DNA from: Oscillospiraceae bacterium
GTDB taxonomy: Bacteria > Bacillota > Clostridia > Oscillospirales > Oscillospiraceae
Length of the DNA stretch: 35,058 bases
Assembly (NCBI GenBank): GCA_017415775.1
Contig: JAFQFC010000048.1
Coordinates: 1-35,058, forward strand
Direction: 5' to 3'
Part shown: positions 21,890 to 29,620 of the stretch, piece by piece
Layout of the letters: each line of letters begins with the position of its first letter
Position numbering within the stretch: position 1 is the first letter of the stretch
Notes under the pieces: model-generated
What the model saw: the letters and a program-made list of their open reading frames with translations, nothing else
The model's database searches: none
Told to the model about the DNA's origin: nothing
Made by a program: the position numbers and the translations under genes

Positions 21890-22357
21890 CTGAAAACCCG
21901 TGAGATTGCCGATATAGAGCAGGCCGTGGAGCGCTACGGGCCTGCGCTGCAGCGTCTGGCCTATGTCTATCTGAAAAACATCCACGATGCCGAGGACGCA
22001 GTTCAGGATGTGTTTCTGGCCTACCTGCGCTCCACCGCTGTTTTCTCCGCAGAGGAGCAGCGCCGTGCCTGGCTGATGACCGTCACCGCCAACCGCTGCC
22101 GCAGCCTCCTGCGCAGCCCCCGGCGGCAAACGGAACCCCTCAGTGAAGAGTTGGCCTGTTTGCCCGCCGAGGAGAGCGATCTCCTGCGGGCGGTATTGGC
22201 GCTGGAGGAAAAATACCGCCTGCCCATCCACTTATATTACTATGAGGGCTACTCCATCGCCGAGATTGCCGCATTGCTGCACCGCAGCGCCGCTACCGTG
22301 GGCAGCCAACTGGCCCGAGGGCGGGAAAAACTGAGAAAAATGCTGGAGGAGGAATGA
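21890..22357 (+). CDS. ECF RNA polymerase sigma factor, probable CTG start
   Basis: A 155-residue ECF sigma factor. Region 2 is seen as YLKNIHDAEDAVQDVFLAYL and region 4 as LALEEKYRLPIHLYYYEGYSIAEIAALLHRSAATVGSQLARGREKL, the helix-turn-helix for the -35 element. There is no ATG, GTG or TTG at the expected N-terminus. CTG at 21890 gives the expected start MKTREIADIEQAVERYGPAL and lies 9 nt after an extended Shine-Dalgarno AAAGGCGGTGAGCC (12 of 14 positions match the 16S complement). The alternative GTG 21926 lacks such a site and would cut the first helix. The next gene, 3 bp downstream, is a membrane protein that probably acts as anti-sigma factor. Its regulon is unknown. Confidence 0.88.
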   Translation: MKTREIADIEQAVERYGPALQRLAYVYLKNIHDAEDAVQDVFLAYLRSTAVFSAEEQRRAWLMTVTANRCRSLLRSPRRQTEPLSEELACLPAEESDLLRAVLALEEKYRLPIHLYYYEGYSIAEIAALLHRSAATVGSQLARGREKLRKMLEEE

Positions 22358-22360
22358 AAC

Positions 22361-23671
22361 ATGCGTGAGACATACCAAAAAGCCATGGATCATCTGGAAT
22401 TCGCCCCCCTTTCCGCACAAAATATACTTGCCTGCCACCGGCAGTCCCGCCGGGGAGGTCGTTTTTTGTCAGCGGCGGCTGTGGCCGCCTGCACCTGCCT
22501 CCTGACGCTGGCCACCGTCTTTGCCGTCAGCCCTCAGTTCCGCTCCGATGTGCTGTCACTGCTGCGTGTGGGCAGCACGGCGGCTGACGCAACACAGTCG
22601 AACTACACCACCACCGTCACGACACTGAACACCGACATCACCTATTCCTACCTGACCCTGCCGCAGGGCAGCGACGGTGCCGACATACAGGACGGCGTTC
22701 TCTTCGACGGGCAGCACTTTTGGGCCGTAACACAGGACAACCGGCTGCAGCAGCTGCCCGGCAGCGTGGTGGACCGTGAGATTACATGGGACAGTTGGTC
22801 CGTCGCCCTCCACTTCGCCTGGGGCTGCGACGGCGAAAAGCTCTATGTACGGCAGCTGTCAGACAGCTGGCCACGTTGGACCGTGGACGCCGATCCGCAA
22901 GACCTGTATGCGGTGCGGCTGCACCTTATCTGGGAAAAGGACACCTCCTATGACATGGTATCCTACACCGAACTGCGGCTGGATCTGCAGGACTTCACCC
23001 TGACCCACATCGCCGATCGAACGGAGACACGATGGACTGAGGTTCCGTCCGTCGTGGCGGACATCGAGCAGCGGCTGGGTCTGCTGCTGCGCAGCAGCAA
23101 CATGGTAAGCGACCACGAGCAGGTCTACTTTTACCACCGGCCGGTGGTGCTGTGGTATAACGAAACCACCGGCACTGTGCGCCACATCGAAGCTCCGGAG
23201 TGGGGTGAAGGCACCTGCATAAGCGGCACCGTCTATTGGCTGGGCAGCAGGAGCGGCACCGTCTACCGCTGGAACGGTCGGACATGGGACGGCGCCATCA
23301 CCGGCATGCACCAAATCTCCCATTGCCGCACCGCTGCAGGATTGGTGGTCACCGGCGTAACGAACAACGACGCACCGGCCGTGGCCGATGTGATGCGCCG
23401 CCAGCTTTACGAGCTGCCCAAGGAGCTGGGCGCTCCCACCCACGTATTCCGCCGCAGTGAGGACGCTCCGCTGGTGCTGGTGTGGGAGGACCTCTCCCGT
23501 GTTCGTCAGCTGGCGGTGCTGGACGTGGCGGACGGCCAACTGAAGCTGCTGGAACGGCAAAACATCGGCGGGATGACCCAACTGCGGGGCATGCTGGACG
23601 ATCACCGCTTCGCCGTGGTCAGCAACCGCACCACCGGCAATGTGACCGTGGAGATCTACGATTTTTCCTGA
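22361..23671 (+). CDS. Membrane protein, probable anti-sigma factor with extracytoplasmic propeller-like domain
   Basis: A 436-residue single-pass membrane protein. The cytoplasmic N-terminus (1-33) is short, with one membrane helix at about 36-56 (FLSAAAVAACTCLLTLATVFAV), then a large outer domain with repeated W/Y-rich strands (VLFDGQHFWAVTQDN, FAWGCDGEKLYVRQL, VYWLGSRSGTVYRWNGRTW) that suggests a propeller or similar sensor. The gene starts 3 bp after the sigma factor stop with GGAGG as ribosome site, the usual sigma/anti-sigma arrangement in Clostridia. No zinc anti-sigma HxxxCxxC motif was seen. The signal sensed is unknown. Confidence 0.7.
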   Translation: MRETYQKAMDHLEFAPLSAQNILACHRQSRRGGRFLSAAAVAACTCLLTLATVFAVSPQFRSDVLSLLRVGSTAADATQSNYTTTVTTLNTDITYSYLTLPQGSDGADIQDGVLFDGQHFWAVTQDNRLQQLPGSVVDREITWDSWSVALHFAWGCDGEKLYVRQLSDSWPRWTVDADPQDLYAVRLHLIWEKDTSYDMVSYTELRLDLQDFTLTHIADRTETRWTEVPSVVADIEQRLGLLLRSSNMVSDHEQVYFYHRPVVLWYNETTGTVRHIEAPEWGEGTCISGTVYWLGSRSGTVYRWNGRTWDGAITGMHQISHCRTAAGLVVTGVTNNDAPAVADVMRRQLYELPKELGAPTHVFRRSEDAPLVLVWEDLSRVRQLAVLDVADGQLKLLERQNIGGMTQLRGMLDDHRFAVVSNRTTGNVTVEIYDFS

Positions 23672-23699
23672 CGCTACTCTTCCTACCTTTCATAGCTTT

Positions 23700-23733
23700 G
23701 GCAGCCGCCGGAGGGTCATCCTTCGGCGGCTGT
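23700..23733 (+). terminator. GC-rich hairpin after the sigma/anti-sigma genes
   Basis: The stem GCAGCCGCCGGAGG / CCTTCGGCGGCTGT has a 5-nt loop and no clear T tract, so termination is uncertain. Confidence 0.55.
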
Positions 23734-23745
23734 CAAGCATTCGTC

Positions 23746-23773
23746 CCCTCCGCCGCTTGCCTTTTTCCCCGCC
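23746..23773 (+). repeat. 28-nt repeat, copy 2, overlapping a promoter
   Basis: It is identical to 21750-21777. At this site the TTGCCT inside the repeat serves as -35 for the YitT gene. Confidence 0.8.
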
Positions 23774-23785
23774 GGGTGGTATGAT
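23757..23785 (+). promoter_or_regulatory. Promoter of the YitT-like gene
   Basis: -35 TTGCCT (23757-23762), a 17-bp spacer and -10 TATGAT (23780-23785). Confidence 0.65.
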
Positions 23786-23822
23786 GGGGGCAACGATTTC
23801 CGGGCGAAAGGAGGTGAGCATC

Positions 23823-24428
23823 ATGTGGAAAAACATCCGGCTCTACCGCTGCGTGGCGGCGGCGCTGGGCAGCGTGATTTTGGCCTTCGGGTTGTACCAT
23901 GTCCACTCCTTCGCCGGTGTGACGGAGGGCGGCATGCTGGGTATGACGCTGCTGCTCGACCACTGGCTGCACCTCTCCCCCGCCGTCACCGGCTTTGTGC
24001 TCAACGCCGTGTGCTTCCTCTTCGGCTGGCGGGTACTGGGCCGGGAGTTCGTGGTCTACTCCGTCATCGCCACCGCCGCCTTCTCCGGCAGCTACGCTCT
24101 GGTGGAGCAGATGGAGCCCCTGTGGCCCCAGCTGTACCACCTGCCCCTGTGGGCCGCCGTGGTGGGCGCCGCCTTCGTGGGCGTGGGCGCCGGCATCAGC
24201 GTGTGGGCCGGCGGTGCCAGCGGCGGCGACGACGCTCTGGCCATGGCGGTGAGCCACCTGACCAAGCGGCCCATCGAGCAGATCTACCTTATCACCGATC
24301 TGGTGGTGCTGGCCCTGTCCCTGACCTACATCCCCCTCAGCCGCATCGCATGGTCGGTGCTGACGGTGGTGCTGTCGGGACAGATCGTGGGCCTGATCCA
24401 GCGCATCCCCCACCCGAAAAAGAAGTAA
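23823..24428 (+). CDS. YitT/YczE-type integral membrane protein
   Basis: A 201-residue protein with five or six membrane helices. The segments SFAGVTEGGMLGMTLLLDHW and GAGISVWAGGASGGDDALAMAVSHLTKRP match the two glycine-rich repeats of the YitT (DUF161) family, which may be a transporter but has no proven substrate. It lacks the C-terminal DUF2179 domain of full-length YitT proteins. ATG 23823 follows a near-perfect AAAGGAGGTGAGC; the frame reaches further upstream only into the promoter. It appears to be a single gene. Confidence 0.85.
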   Translation: MWKNIRLYRCVAAALGSVILAFGLYHVHSFAGVTEGGMLGMTLLLDHWLHLSPAVTGFVLNAVCFLFGWRVLGREFVVYSVIATAAFSGSYALVEQMEPLWPQLYHLPLWAAVVGAAFVGVGAGISVWAGGASGGDDALAMAVSHLTKRPIEQIYLITDLVVLALSLTYIPLSRIAWSVLTVVLSGQIVGLIQRIPHPKKK

Positions 24429-24515
24429 TATATTCACCTTTTTACGCATTATCTTACGCTACGCCTGCAACACTGCGCAGGGAAATCTGCACATTGTGCA
24501 ACTTTTGCCCGTTGC

Positions 24516-24544
24516 TTGCACCCTGCGGTGCGATGGATTACAAT
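24516..24544 (+). promoter_or_regulatory. Promoter of the glycerol-1-phosphate dehydrogenase gene
   Basis: -35 TTGCAC (24516-24521), a 17-bp spacer and -10 TACAAT (24539-24544), about 30 bp before the start codon. Confidence 0.75.
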
Positions 24545-24574
24545 AGAGAAAAACCGCTGCAAGGAGACGATACC

Positions 24575-25828
24575 ATGAACATTCAGGAGCTGCTGCATTC
24601 CTTCCCCTGCACCTGCGGACGGGAGCACCGCTGTGACATACAGCGGGTGGAGATCGGCCACGGGGCTGTGTCCGCTCTGACGGCTCTGTGCCGGGATGCC
24701 AAGACCGTGCTGGTCATCAGCGACGAAAACACCTTTGCTGCCGCCGGCGCACAGACCATGGCGGCGCTGGAGGGCAAGGAGATTTTGTCCGTCACCTACA
24801 GCGGTGAGACGCTGTTGGTACCCAACGAGGCTGCCGTGGCGGCCATGGAGCCGTATCTGGGCCGTGCCGACGCCCTGGTGGCCATCGGCGCCGGCGTGAT
24901 GCAGGATCTGGGCAAATATGGCGCATCCATGGCCAAAATTCCCTGCCACGTGGTGGCCACCGCACCCTCCATGGACGGCTACGCCTCCACCGGTGCGGCC
25001 ATGATCATGGGCGGCATGAAGGTGACCTACCCGGTCAGCGTGCCCACCTCTATTCTGGCCGACACCGCCGTGCTGCAAAACGCCCCCATGGAGCTGATCC
25101 GGGCCGGTTACGGCGACATCGTGGGCAAGTTCTCCGCCCTGAACGACTGGAAGCTGAGCCATCTGGTGAAGGGCGAATACTTCTGCCAGAAGGTCTACGA
25201 CCTGATGGACGATGCGCTGCAAAAGACCTTGTCTCTGGCCCAGGGCCTTGTCCGCCGTGACGCCGAGGCCGTGGAGGCGCTGATGGAAGCGCTGGTGGTG
25301 GCGGGCATCGCCATGGCCTTTGCCGGTTCCTCCCGCCCCGCCTCCGGCAGCGAGCATCATCTGTCCCACTTCTTTGAAAACATCGGCATCCTGCAAAAGG
25401 AGCCCTACTTCCCCCACGGCATCGACGTGGCTTACTCCACCGTCATCACCGCCCAGATCCGCCGGCAGCTGCTTGCCGCCCCCTTCCCCCGCAGGGCTGT
25501 GCCCTTTGACCGGGCCGACTGGGAGGCCAACATGGCACGCATCTACACCACCTCCGCCCCCGGCTACATCGCATTGCAGGACAAGGTGGGCCACTACGCC
25601 ACGGACCGCATGGACGCCTATCTCGGCAAGGAGGAGGCCATCCGCAGCGTGCTGGCGGAAGTCCCCGCCCCGGAGGAGATCGACCAAATGCTCCGTGCCG
25701 TGGGTCTGGAGATGGAGGAGTTCTATGAGCTTTACAGCGAGGAGAAGCTCCACGACGCACGCCTCTACGCCAAGGACCTGAAGGACCGCTACAGCGTGCT
25801 GTGGATGTACTGGGACCTGCTGCGGTAA
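24575..25828 (+). CDS. egsA: sn-Glycerol-1-phosphate dehydrogenase (AraM/EgsA family)
   Basis: A 417-residue enzyme of the iron-containing alcohol dehydrogenase-like superfamily. It should reduce dihydroxyacetone phosphate to sn-glycerol-1-phosphate with NAD(P)H, as shown for B. subtilis AraM. Family features are the nucleotide loop AIGAGVMQDLGKYGA, TAPSMDGYASTGAAM, an Asp metal ligand in GYGDIVGKFSALNDW, and the His ligands in SGSEHHLSHFFE and PHGIDVAYST. The N-terminal segment CTCGREHRCDIQ is Cys-rich and common in clostridial members. The start ATG 24575 has AAGGAG upstream. The same frame is open far upstream through the YitT gene but that part is not coding. A glyceryl phosphate synthase would be expected elsewhere in the genome; none is here. 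Confidence 0.88.
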   Translation: MNIQELLHSFPCTCGREHRCDIQRVEIGHGAVSALTALCRDAKTVLVISDENTFAAAGAQTMAALEGKEILSVTYSGETLLVPNEAAVAAMEPYLGRADALVAIGAGVMQDLGKYGASMAKIPCHVVATAPSMDGYASTGAAMIMGGMKVTYPVSVPTSILADTAVLQNAPMELIRAGYGDIVGKFSALNDWKLSHLVKGEYFCQKVYDLMDDALQKTLSLAQGLVRRDAEAVEALMEALVVAGIAMAFAGSSRPASGSEHHLSHFFENIGILQKEPYFPHGIDVAYSTVITAQIRRQLLAAPFPRRAVPFDRADWEANMARIYTTSAPGYIALQDKVGHYATDRMDAYLGKEEAIRSVLAEVPAPEEIDQMLRAVGLEMEEFYELYSEEKLHDARLYAKDLKDRYSVLWMYWDLLR

Positions 25829-25841
25829 AACGGCAAATCAG

Positions 25842-25880
25842 AAAAAAGACTTCTTCCTGCGGGAAGAAGTCTTTTTATTT
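25842..25880 (+). terminator. Terminator of egsA
   Basis: Stem AAAAAGACTTCTTCC / GGAAGAAGTCTTTTT with a 4-nt loop, then ATTT. Confidence 0.9.
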
Positions 25881-25881
25881 C

Positions 25882-25937
25882 GTAGGGGACGGCCTTCAGG
25901 ACGTCCCGCATGGCGCTCGGCGAATCGCCGCCCCTAC
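25882..25937. repeat. GTAGGGG-type REP element with terminal inverted repeat
   Basis: The 56-bp element starts GTAGGGG and ends CCCCTAC. Inside are GGACG..CGTCC and a second hairpin around GGCG..CGCC. It belongs to the same loose family as the copies inside the RAYT gene and at 30110-30143. Confidence 0.75.
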
Positions 25938-26047
25938 AACGCTCTGTTCGCAGATTTCGCAGAGCAAGAACGCCCCCTCATCCGTCAGCTTCGCTGCCGC
26001 CTTCTCCCGCAAAGCGGAAGAAAAACTTTGTTTTGGGAAAACTTTCC
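25938..26047. other. Repeat-rich spacer upstream of the lipoprotein gene
   Basis: No gene was recognised. It contains CCCCCTCATCCGTCAGC followed by TTCGCTGCCGCCTTCTCCC (25972-26008), which resembles a widespread clostridial palindromic repeat that I recall but cannot verify. Confidence 0.4.
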
Positions 26048-26076
26048 TTGCAAAGCGGGTACACTTTATATATAAT
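26048..26076 (+). promoter_or_regulatory. Sigma-A promoter upstream of the lipoprotein gene
   Basis: -35 TTGCAA (26048-26053), a 17-bp spacer and a perfect -10 TATAAT (26071-26076). It is 45 bp upstream of a second, ECF-type promoter. Confidence 0.7.
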
Positions 26077-26120
26077 ATTTTGCGGCCTTGAAAAAAAGAA
26101 AAAATTTTTCAAAAAAAGTG

Positions 26121-26150
26121 GGAACCTTTTTCCCCCGGCCTCCGTCTAAA
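26121..26150 (+). promoter_or_regulatory. ECF-type promoter of the lipoprotein gene
   Basis: GGAACC (26121-26126), 16 bp, then CGTCTAAA (26143-26150). This is the pattern of ECF sigma promoters of the SigV/SigM kind (GGAAC then CGTC). Whether the sigma factor at 21890 reads it is not known. Confidence 0.6.
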
Positions 26151-26228
26151 TACCCGGACGCACCCGAGAGGGGCGGCCGCAATTGACATCAACAACAAAA
26201 ATTATAAAAATAAAGGAGTAACAACAAC

Positions 26229-26723
26229 ATGAAGAAGTTTCTGTCTCTGATCCTGTGCGCCATGATGGTGCTGACCCTGGTGGCCTGCGGCTCCAAGGAT
26301 GGCGGCAACGCCGGCAGCAAGGAAGGCGACACCATGGACCTGACCGCTATGGTCGACAAGCTGTACGAGGGCATCGCCGCTGAGAATATGCCCATGGTCA
26401 TGACCCAGGAAGTCCCCGCCGACGCTTTTGAGGGCGTGTTCTTCATCCCCGCCGTGGAGGGTGCCGAGGGCGTCATGTCCGAGCCCATGATGAGCTCCGT
26501 TGCCTGGTCCGTGTGCCTGCTGCGTGTGGCTGAGGGTACCGACGTGGAGGCCACCCGTGCCGCCATCGAGCAGAATGTCAACCCCGCCAAGTGGCTGTGC
26601 GTCGAGGCTAAGAACGTGGACGTCATCGCCAACGGCAACACCATCCTGCTGGCTATGACCGGCGAGGGTAATGAGGCCACCCACAAGACCATCGTTGACA
26701 ACTTCAACGCTCTGTGGGCCTAA
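26229..26723 (+). CDS. Small lipoprotein, possibly DUF4358-like
   Basis: A 164-residue secreted lipoprotein. The signal sequence MKKFLSLILCAMMVLTLVAC ends in the lipobox LVAC, so Cys20 should be lipidated and the protein held on the outer face of the membrane. A short Gly/Ser-rich linker precedes one domain with VAWSVCLLRVAEGTDVEATRAAIEQNV, which resembles DUF4358 proteins of Clostridia; this family assignment is tentative. The gene has a good ribosome site (AAAGGAG), tandem sigma-A and ECF-type promoters and its own terminator, so it may belong to an envelope-stress response. Confidence 0.75.
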   Translation: MKKFLSLILCAMMVLTLVACGSKDGGNAGSKEGDTMDLTAMVDKLYEGIAAENMPMVMTQEVPADAFEGVFFIPAVEGAEGVMSEPMMSSVAWSVCLLRVAEGTDVEATRAAIEQNVNPAKWLCVEAKNVDVIANGNTILLAMTGEGNEATHKTIVDNFNALWA

Positions 26724-26757
26724 TCCTTACGCAAATCTTTAACGCAACATTAACCAG

Positions 26758-26784
26758 AAAAACCCCCGATTCCCGGGGGTTTTT
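26758..26784 (+). terminator. Terminator of the lipoprotein gene
   Basis: Stem AAAAACCCCCG / CGGGGGTTTTT with a 5-nt loop. It lies only 24 bp before the MBOAT gene, for which no other promoter was seen, so some read-through is likely. Confidence 0.85.
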
Positions 26785-26807
26785 CTCCTAAAACGGAGGA
26801 AACCACT

Positions 26808-28208
26808 ATGCTGTTTTCCAGTATCAGCTTTCTCTATCTCTTTTTGCCGGTGCTGCTGGTGTACTATGTGGTACCCAAGTCCTGGCGCAACCATGTGCTG
26901 CTGATCGCCAGCCTGCTGTTCTACTTCGTGGGCGAGCCGGTATATGTGACGCTGCTGATCTTTTCCAGCCTGTCCGACTTCTTCCACAGCCTGTATATTG
27001 AAAAGCACCGTGGCACGAAAAAGGCGAAGATCGCCCTCACCTCGTCCATCGCCATCAACTTGGGCATGCTGGGCTTTTTCAAGTACACCGATTTCCTCAT
27101 CGGTGCGGTGAACGGTCTCTTGGGCACGGCCATCCCCCTGACGGGCATCGAGCTGCCCATCGGCATCAGCTTCTTCACCTTCCAGACCATGAGCTACACC
27201 ATCGACGTGTACCGTGGCGACGCCAAGGCGGAGCGGAATCTGGCCACCATGGCCACCTTCGTGTGCCTGTTCCCCCAGCTGGTGGCAGGCCCCATCGTCC
27301 GCTATCTGGATGTGGATCGGGAGCTGCACCAGCGCTCCATCACCCTTGACAGTCTCTACAGCGGCGCTGTGCGCTTTGCCGTGGGTCTTGGCAAGAAGGT
27401 GCTGATCGCCAACGCCATGGGCAGTCTGTGCGCCGACTACCGGGCCGTCACCGAAGGCTCGGTGGCCTTTGCCTGGGTCTACGCCGCCGCCTTTGCCCTG
27501 CAGATCTATTTCGACTTTGCCGGTTACAGCGACATGGCCATCGGCCTTGGCCGCATGCTGGGCTTCCATTTCCCGGAGAACTTCGACTATCCCTTCATCT
27601 CCTCCACCATTTCCGAGTTCTGGCGCCGCTGGCACATGACCCTGGGCGGCTGGTTCCGTGACTATCTGTATATCCCCCTGGGCGGCAACCGTGTATCCAA
27701 GGGCCGCTGGATCTTCAACACCGCCGTGGTCTGGGCCGCCACCGGCCTGTGGCACGGCGCTGCGTGGAACTTCCTGTGGTGGGGCGTGTACTTCGGCGTG
27801 CTGCTGGTGTGCGAAAAGCTGGTGTGGGGCGGCTTGCTGAAAAAGCTCAACGGCTTCTGGCGCCGTGTGTACGTGCTGCCCCTGCTGCTGGTGAGCTTCG
27901 CCATCTTCAACGCCGCCAACATGCAGCAGCTGACGGGCGACCTGAAGAACATGATCGGCCTTGGCGGCCTCGATCTGTGGAGCTTCGAAACGGGCTACTA
28001 CCTGCGCAGCTACGCCGTGCTGCTGCTTGCCGCCGTGGTGGGCGCCACGCCTCTCCCCAAGCGTCTGTGGCAGCGCTTCGCCGCCACGAAGGCAGGACAG
28101 GCCGTGTCCGTGGTGGCCGAGCCCCTCTTCATCCTTGCCATGCTGCTCATCGGCACCGCCTATCTGGTGGACGGCAGCTTCAACCCCTTCCTCTATTTCC
28201 GGTTCTAA
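26808..28208 (+). CDS. MBOAT-family O-acyltransferase (AlgI/DltB/PatA type)
   Basis: A 466-residue polytopic membrane enzyme. It starts MLFSSISFLYLFLPVLLVYY, typical of the AlgI branch, and keeps the central FWRRWHMTLGGWFRDYLYIPLGGNR block and the catalytic histidine near residue 316 in LWHGAAWNFLWWG. Such proteins carry acyl groups across the membrane for O-acylation of an extracellular polymer. The next gene, 12 bp away, encodes a DHHW/AlgX-like partner that would complete the transfer on the outside. The start has GGAGG upstream. The acylated polymer (peptidoglycan, teichoic acid or exopolysaccharide) is not known. Confidence 0.92.
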   Translation: MLFSSISFLYLFLPVLLVYYVVPKSWRNHVLLIASLLFYFVGEPVYVTLLIFSSLSDFFHSLYIEKHRGTKKAKIALTSSIAINLGMLGFFKYTDFLIGAVNGLLGTAIPLTGIELPIGISFFTFQTMSYTIDVYRGDAKAERNLATMATFVCLFPQLVAGPIVRYLDVDRELHQRSITLDSLYSGAVRFAVGLGKKVLIANAMGSLCADYRAVTEGSVAFAWVYAAAFALQIYFDFAGYSDMAIGLGRMLGFHFPENFDYPFISSTISEFWRRWHMTLGGWFRDYLYIPLGGNRVSKGRWIFNTAVVWAATGLWHGAAWNFLWWGVYFGVLLVCEKLVWGGLLKKLNGFWRRVYVLPLLLVSFAIFNAANMQQLTGDLKNMIGLGGLDLWSFETGYYLRSYAVLLLAAVVGATPLPKRLWQRFAATKAGQAVSVVAEPLFILAMLLIGTAYLVDGSFNPFLYFRF

Positions 28209-28220
28209 AGGAGGTCACCT

Positions 28221-29309
28221 ATGGAAAAACTGAAAAAGTATCTGGTGGTGGCCGCCATGGCCTTGACGCTGGTGGGCATTTTCGCCGCTCATATCCTCCT
28301 GCCTGACGGCGAGTTCTCCTCTGCCGAGCGGCGCAAGCTGGCCCAGCTGCCGGAGCTGACCATGGAGGACGTGTTCAGCGGCGACTACTTCGACGATCTG
28401 GAGGAGTATCTCCTGGACCAGTTCCCCCTGCGTGACGGCTTCCGCCGACTGAAAGCCAATTTCCAGTACAAGGTATTGGGGCTGCAGGACAACAATGACC
28501 TCTACTACGCCGACGGTCACCTCAGCAAGCTGGACTATCCCCTCAAGCCCACGCAGGCCCAGCTGGCCATCGACAAGTTCAACGCCATCATCGCAGGCCA
28601 CCCCCAGATGAACAAGGCCTACTACTCCCTCATCCCCGACAAGAATTATTTTCTGGCCGAGGCCAACGGCTACCCCGCCATGGACTATGCGGCTCTGCTG
28701 CAGCAGGCCGAGGGCATCCACGCAGAGTATATCGACATCTTCCCCTGCCTGACCATCGATGACTACTACGCCACCGACAGCCATTGGCGGCAGGAGAAGA
28801 TCGGGAAGGTAGCCCAAAAGCTGGCCCACGCCATGACGGGCATCATCGACGATGTGTCCGACTACACCGCCGAGAGCCGTGACGGTTTCCGGGGTGTGTA
28901 CCACGGCCAGTCGGCGCTCAGCCTGCCCGGTGAGACCATGACCATCCTGCGCAGCGACGTGACGGACGCTGCCAAGGTCTTCAGCGTGGAGCAGAACAAG
29001 GAGATCGGCGTTTACAACTGGGACGACTTCAACAACCTGGACCCCTACGATGTGTATCTCTCCGGCGCCGAGGCCCTGCTGACCATCGAGAACCCGCTGC
29101 AGAGCAACGGACGGCACCTGATTTTGTTCCGTGACAGCTTCGGCAGCAGCATCACGCCCCTGCTGATGGAGTACTACAGCCGCATCACGGTGGTGGATAT
29201 CCGCTACATGGCCAGCAGCCTGCTGGATGAGTATGTGGACTTCACCGACGCCGACGTGCTGTTCCTCTACTGCACGTCTATGTTCAACGCCGGTGCAACG
29301 CTGAAATAA
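28221..29309 (+). CDS. DHHW/AlgX-like SGNH-type acetylesterase or acyl transferase partner
   Basis: A 362-residue protein with one N-terminal membrane segment or uncleaved signal (about 6-27) and an outer SGNH-like domain. The catalytic motif TDSHWRQE (His near 188) is the DHHW-type signature, and a nucleophile serine is likely in LFRDSFGSSITPLL near residue 308. AlgJ/AlgX relatives receive acyl groups from an MBOAT protein and add them to polysaccharide; this pairing is the reason for the assignment. The ribosome site is AAAGGAGG. The last 65 bases of the gene and its terminator are repeated at 30001-30108. Confidence 0.85.
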   Translation: MEKLKKYLVVAAMALTLVGIFAAHILLPDGEFSSAERRKLAQLPELTMEDVFSGDYFDDLEEYLLDQFPLRDGFRRLKANFQYKVLGLQDNNDLYYADGHLSKLDYPLKPTQAQLAIDKFNAIIAGHPQMNKAYYSLIPDKNYFLAEANGYPAMDYAALLQQAEGIHAEYIDIFPCLTIDDYYATDSHWRQEKIGKVAQKLAHAMTGIIDDVSDYTAESRDGFRGVYHGQSALSLPGETMTILRSDVTDAAKVFSVEQNKEIGVYNWDDFNNLDPYDVYLSGAEALLTIENPLQSNGRHLILFRDSFGSSITPLLMEYYSRITVVDIRYMASSLLDEYVDFTDADVLFLYCTSMFNAGATLK

Positions 29310-29352
29310 ACGAAAAACAACCTCTCTGCCGCTGGCAGAGGGGTTGTTTTTT
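29245..29352 (+). repeat. Direct repeat: DHHW gene 3' end plus terminator, copy 1
   Basis: This 108-bp segment matches 30001-30108 in 105 positions by eye. Confidence 0.9.
29313..29352 (+). terminator. Terminator of the MBOAT-DHHW operon
   Basis: Stem AAAAACAACCTCTCTGCC / GGCAGAGGGGTTGTTTTT with a 3-nt loop and T run. Confidence 0.92.
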
Positions 29353-29620
29353 GCGGCATTTCAAGCAAAGCGCAGGGGCAATACTCCCCCTATTTATATC
29401 ATACAAAAGAAAACAAAAACGGGACAACTTTTGCTGTAGAATTTTCAGAAATTTTTTTGTGCAGTCCGTAGAAATTCGCAAATAAGCGCTAAATTGATCG
29501 TTTTTGCCTTTCTTTATGTTTTCCATGTGCTATAATGCATTTTAGAGGAAGGCTGCCGGCGATTTTACATACACATCATGGTTCCGTCGCATCCATTGAG
29601 AAGATTTTGGAGGTAGTCGC
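29353..29620 (+). other. Intergenic region with an extended -10 promoter
   Basis: No gene was recognised. The sequence is AT-rich. TGCTATAAT at 29528-29536 is an extended -10 box; the nearest TTGCCT is 21 bp upstream, too far for a normal -35. Confidence 0.5.

Noticed and set aside
21705..21893. Small protein gene upstream of the sigma factor
   Set aside because: The frame is rich in Pro, Phe and Ser, has no ribosome site and no recognisable domain. Only its last seven codons from ATG 21870 might act as a leader peptide.
23825..24574. Upstream extension of the egsA frame through the YitT gene
   Set aside because: The frame is open by chance, its product is Arg/Gly-rich, and egsA has its own promoter and ribosome site at 24516-24575.
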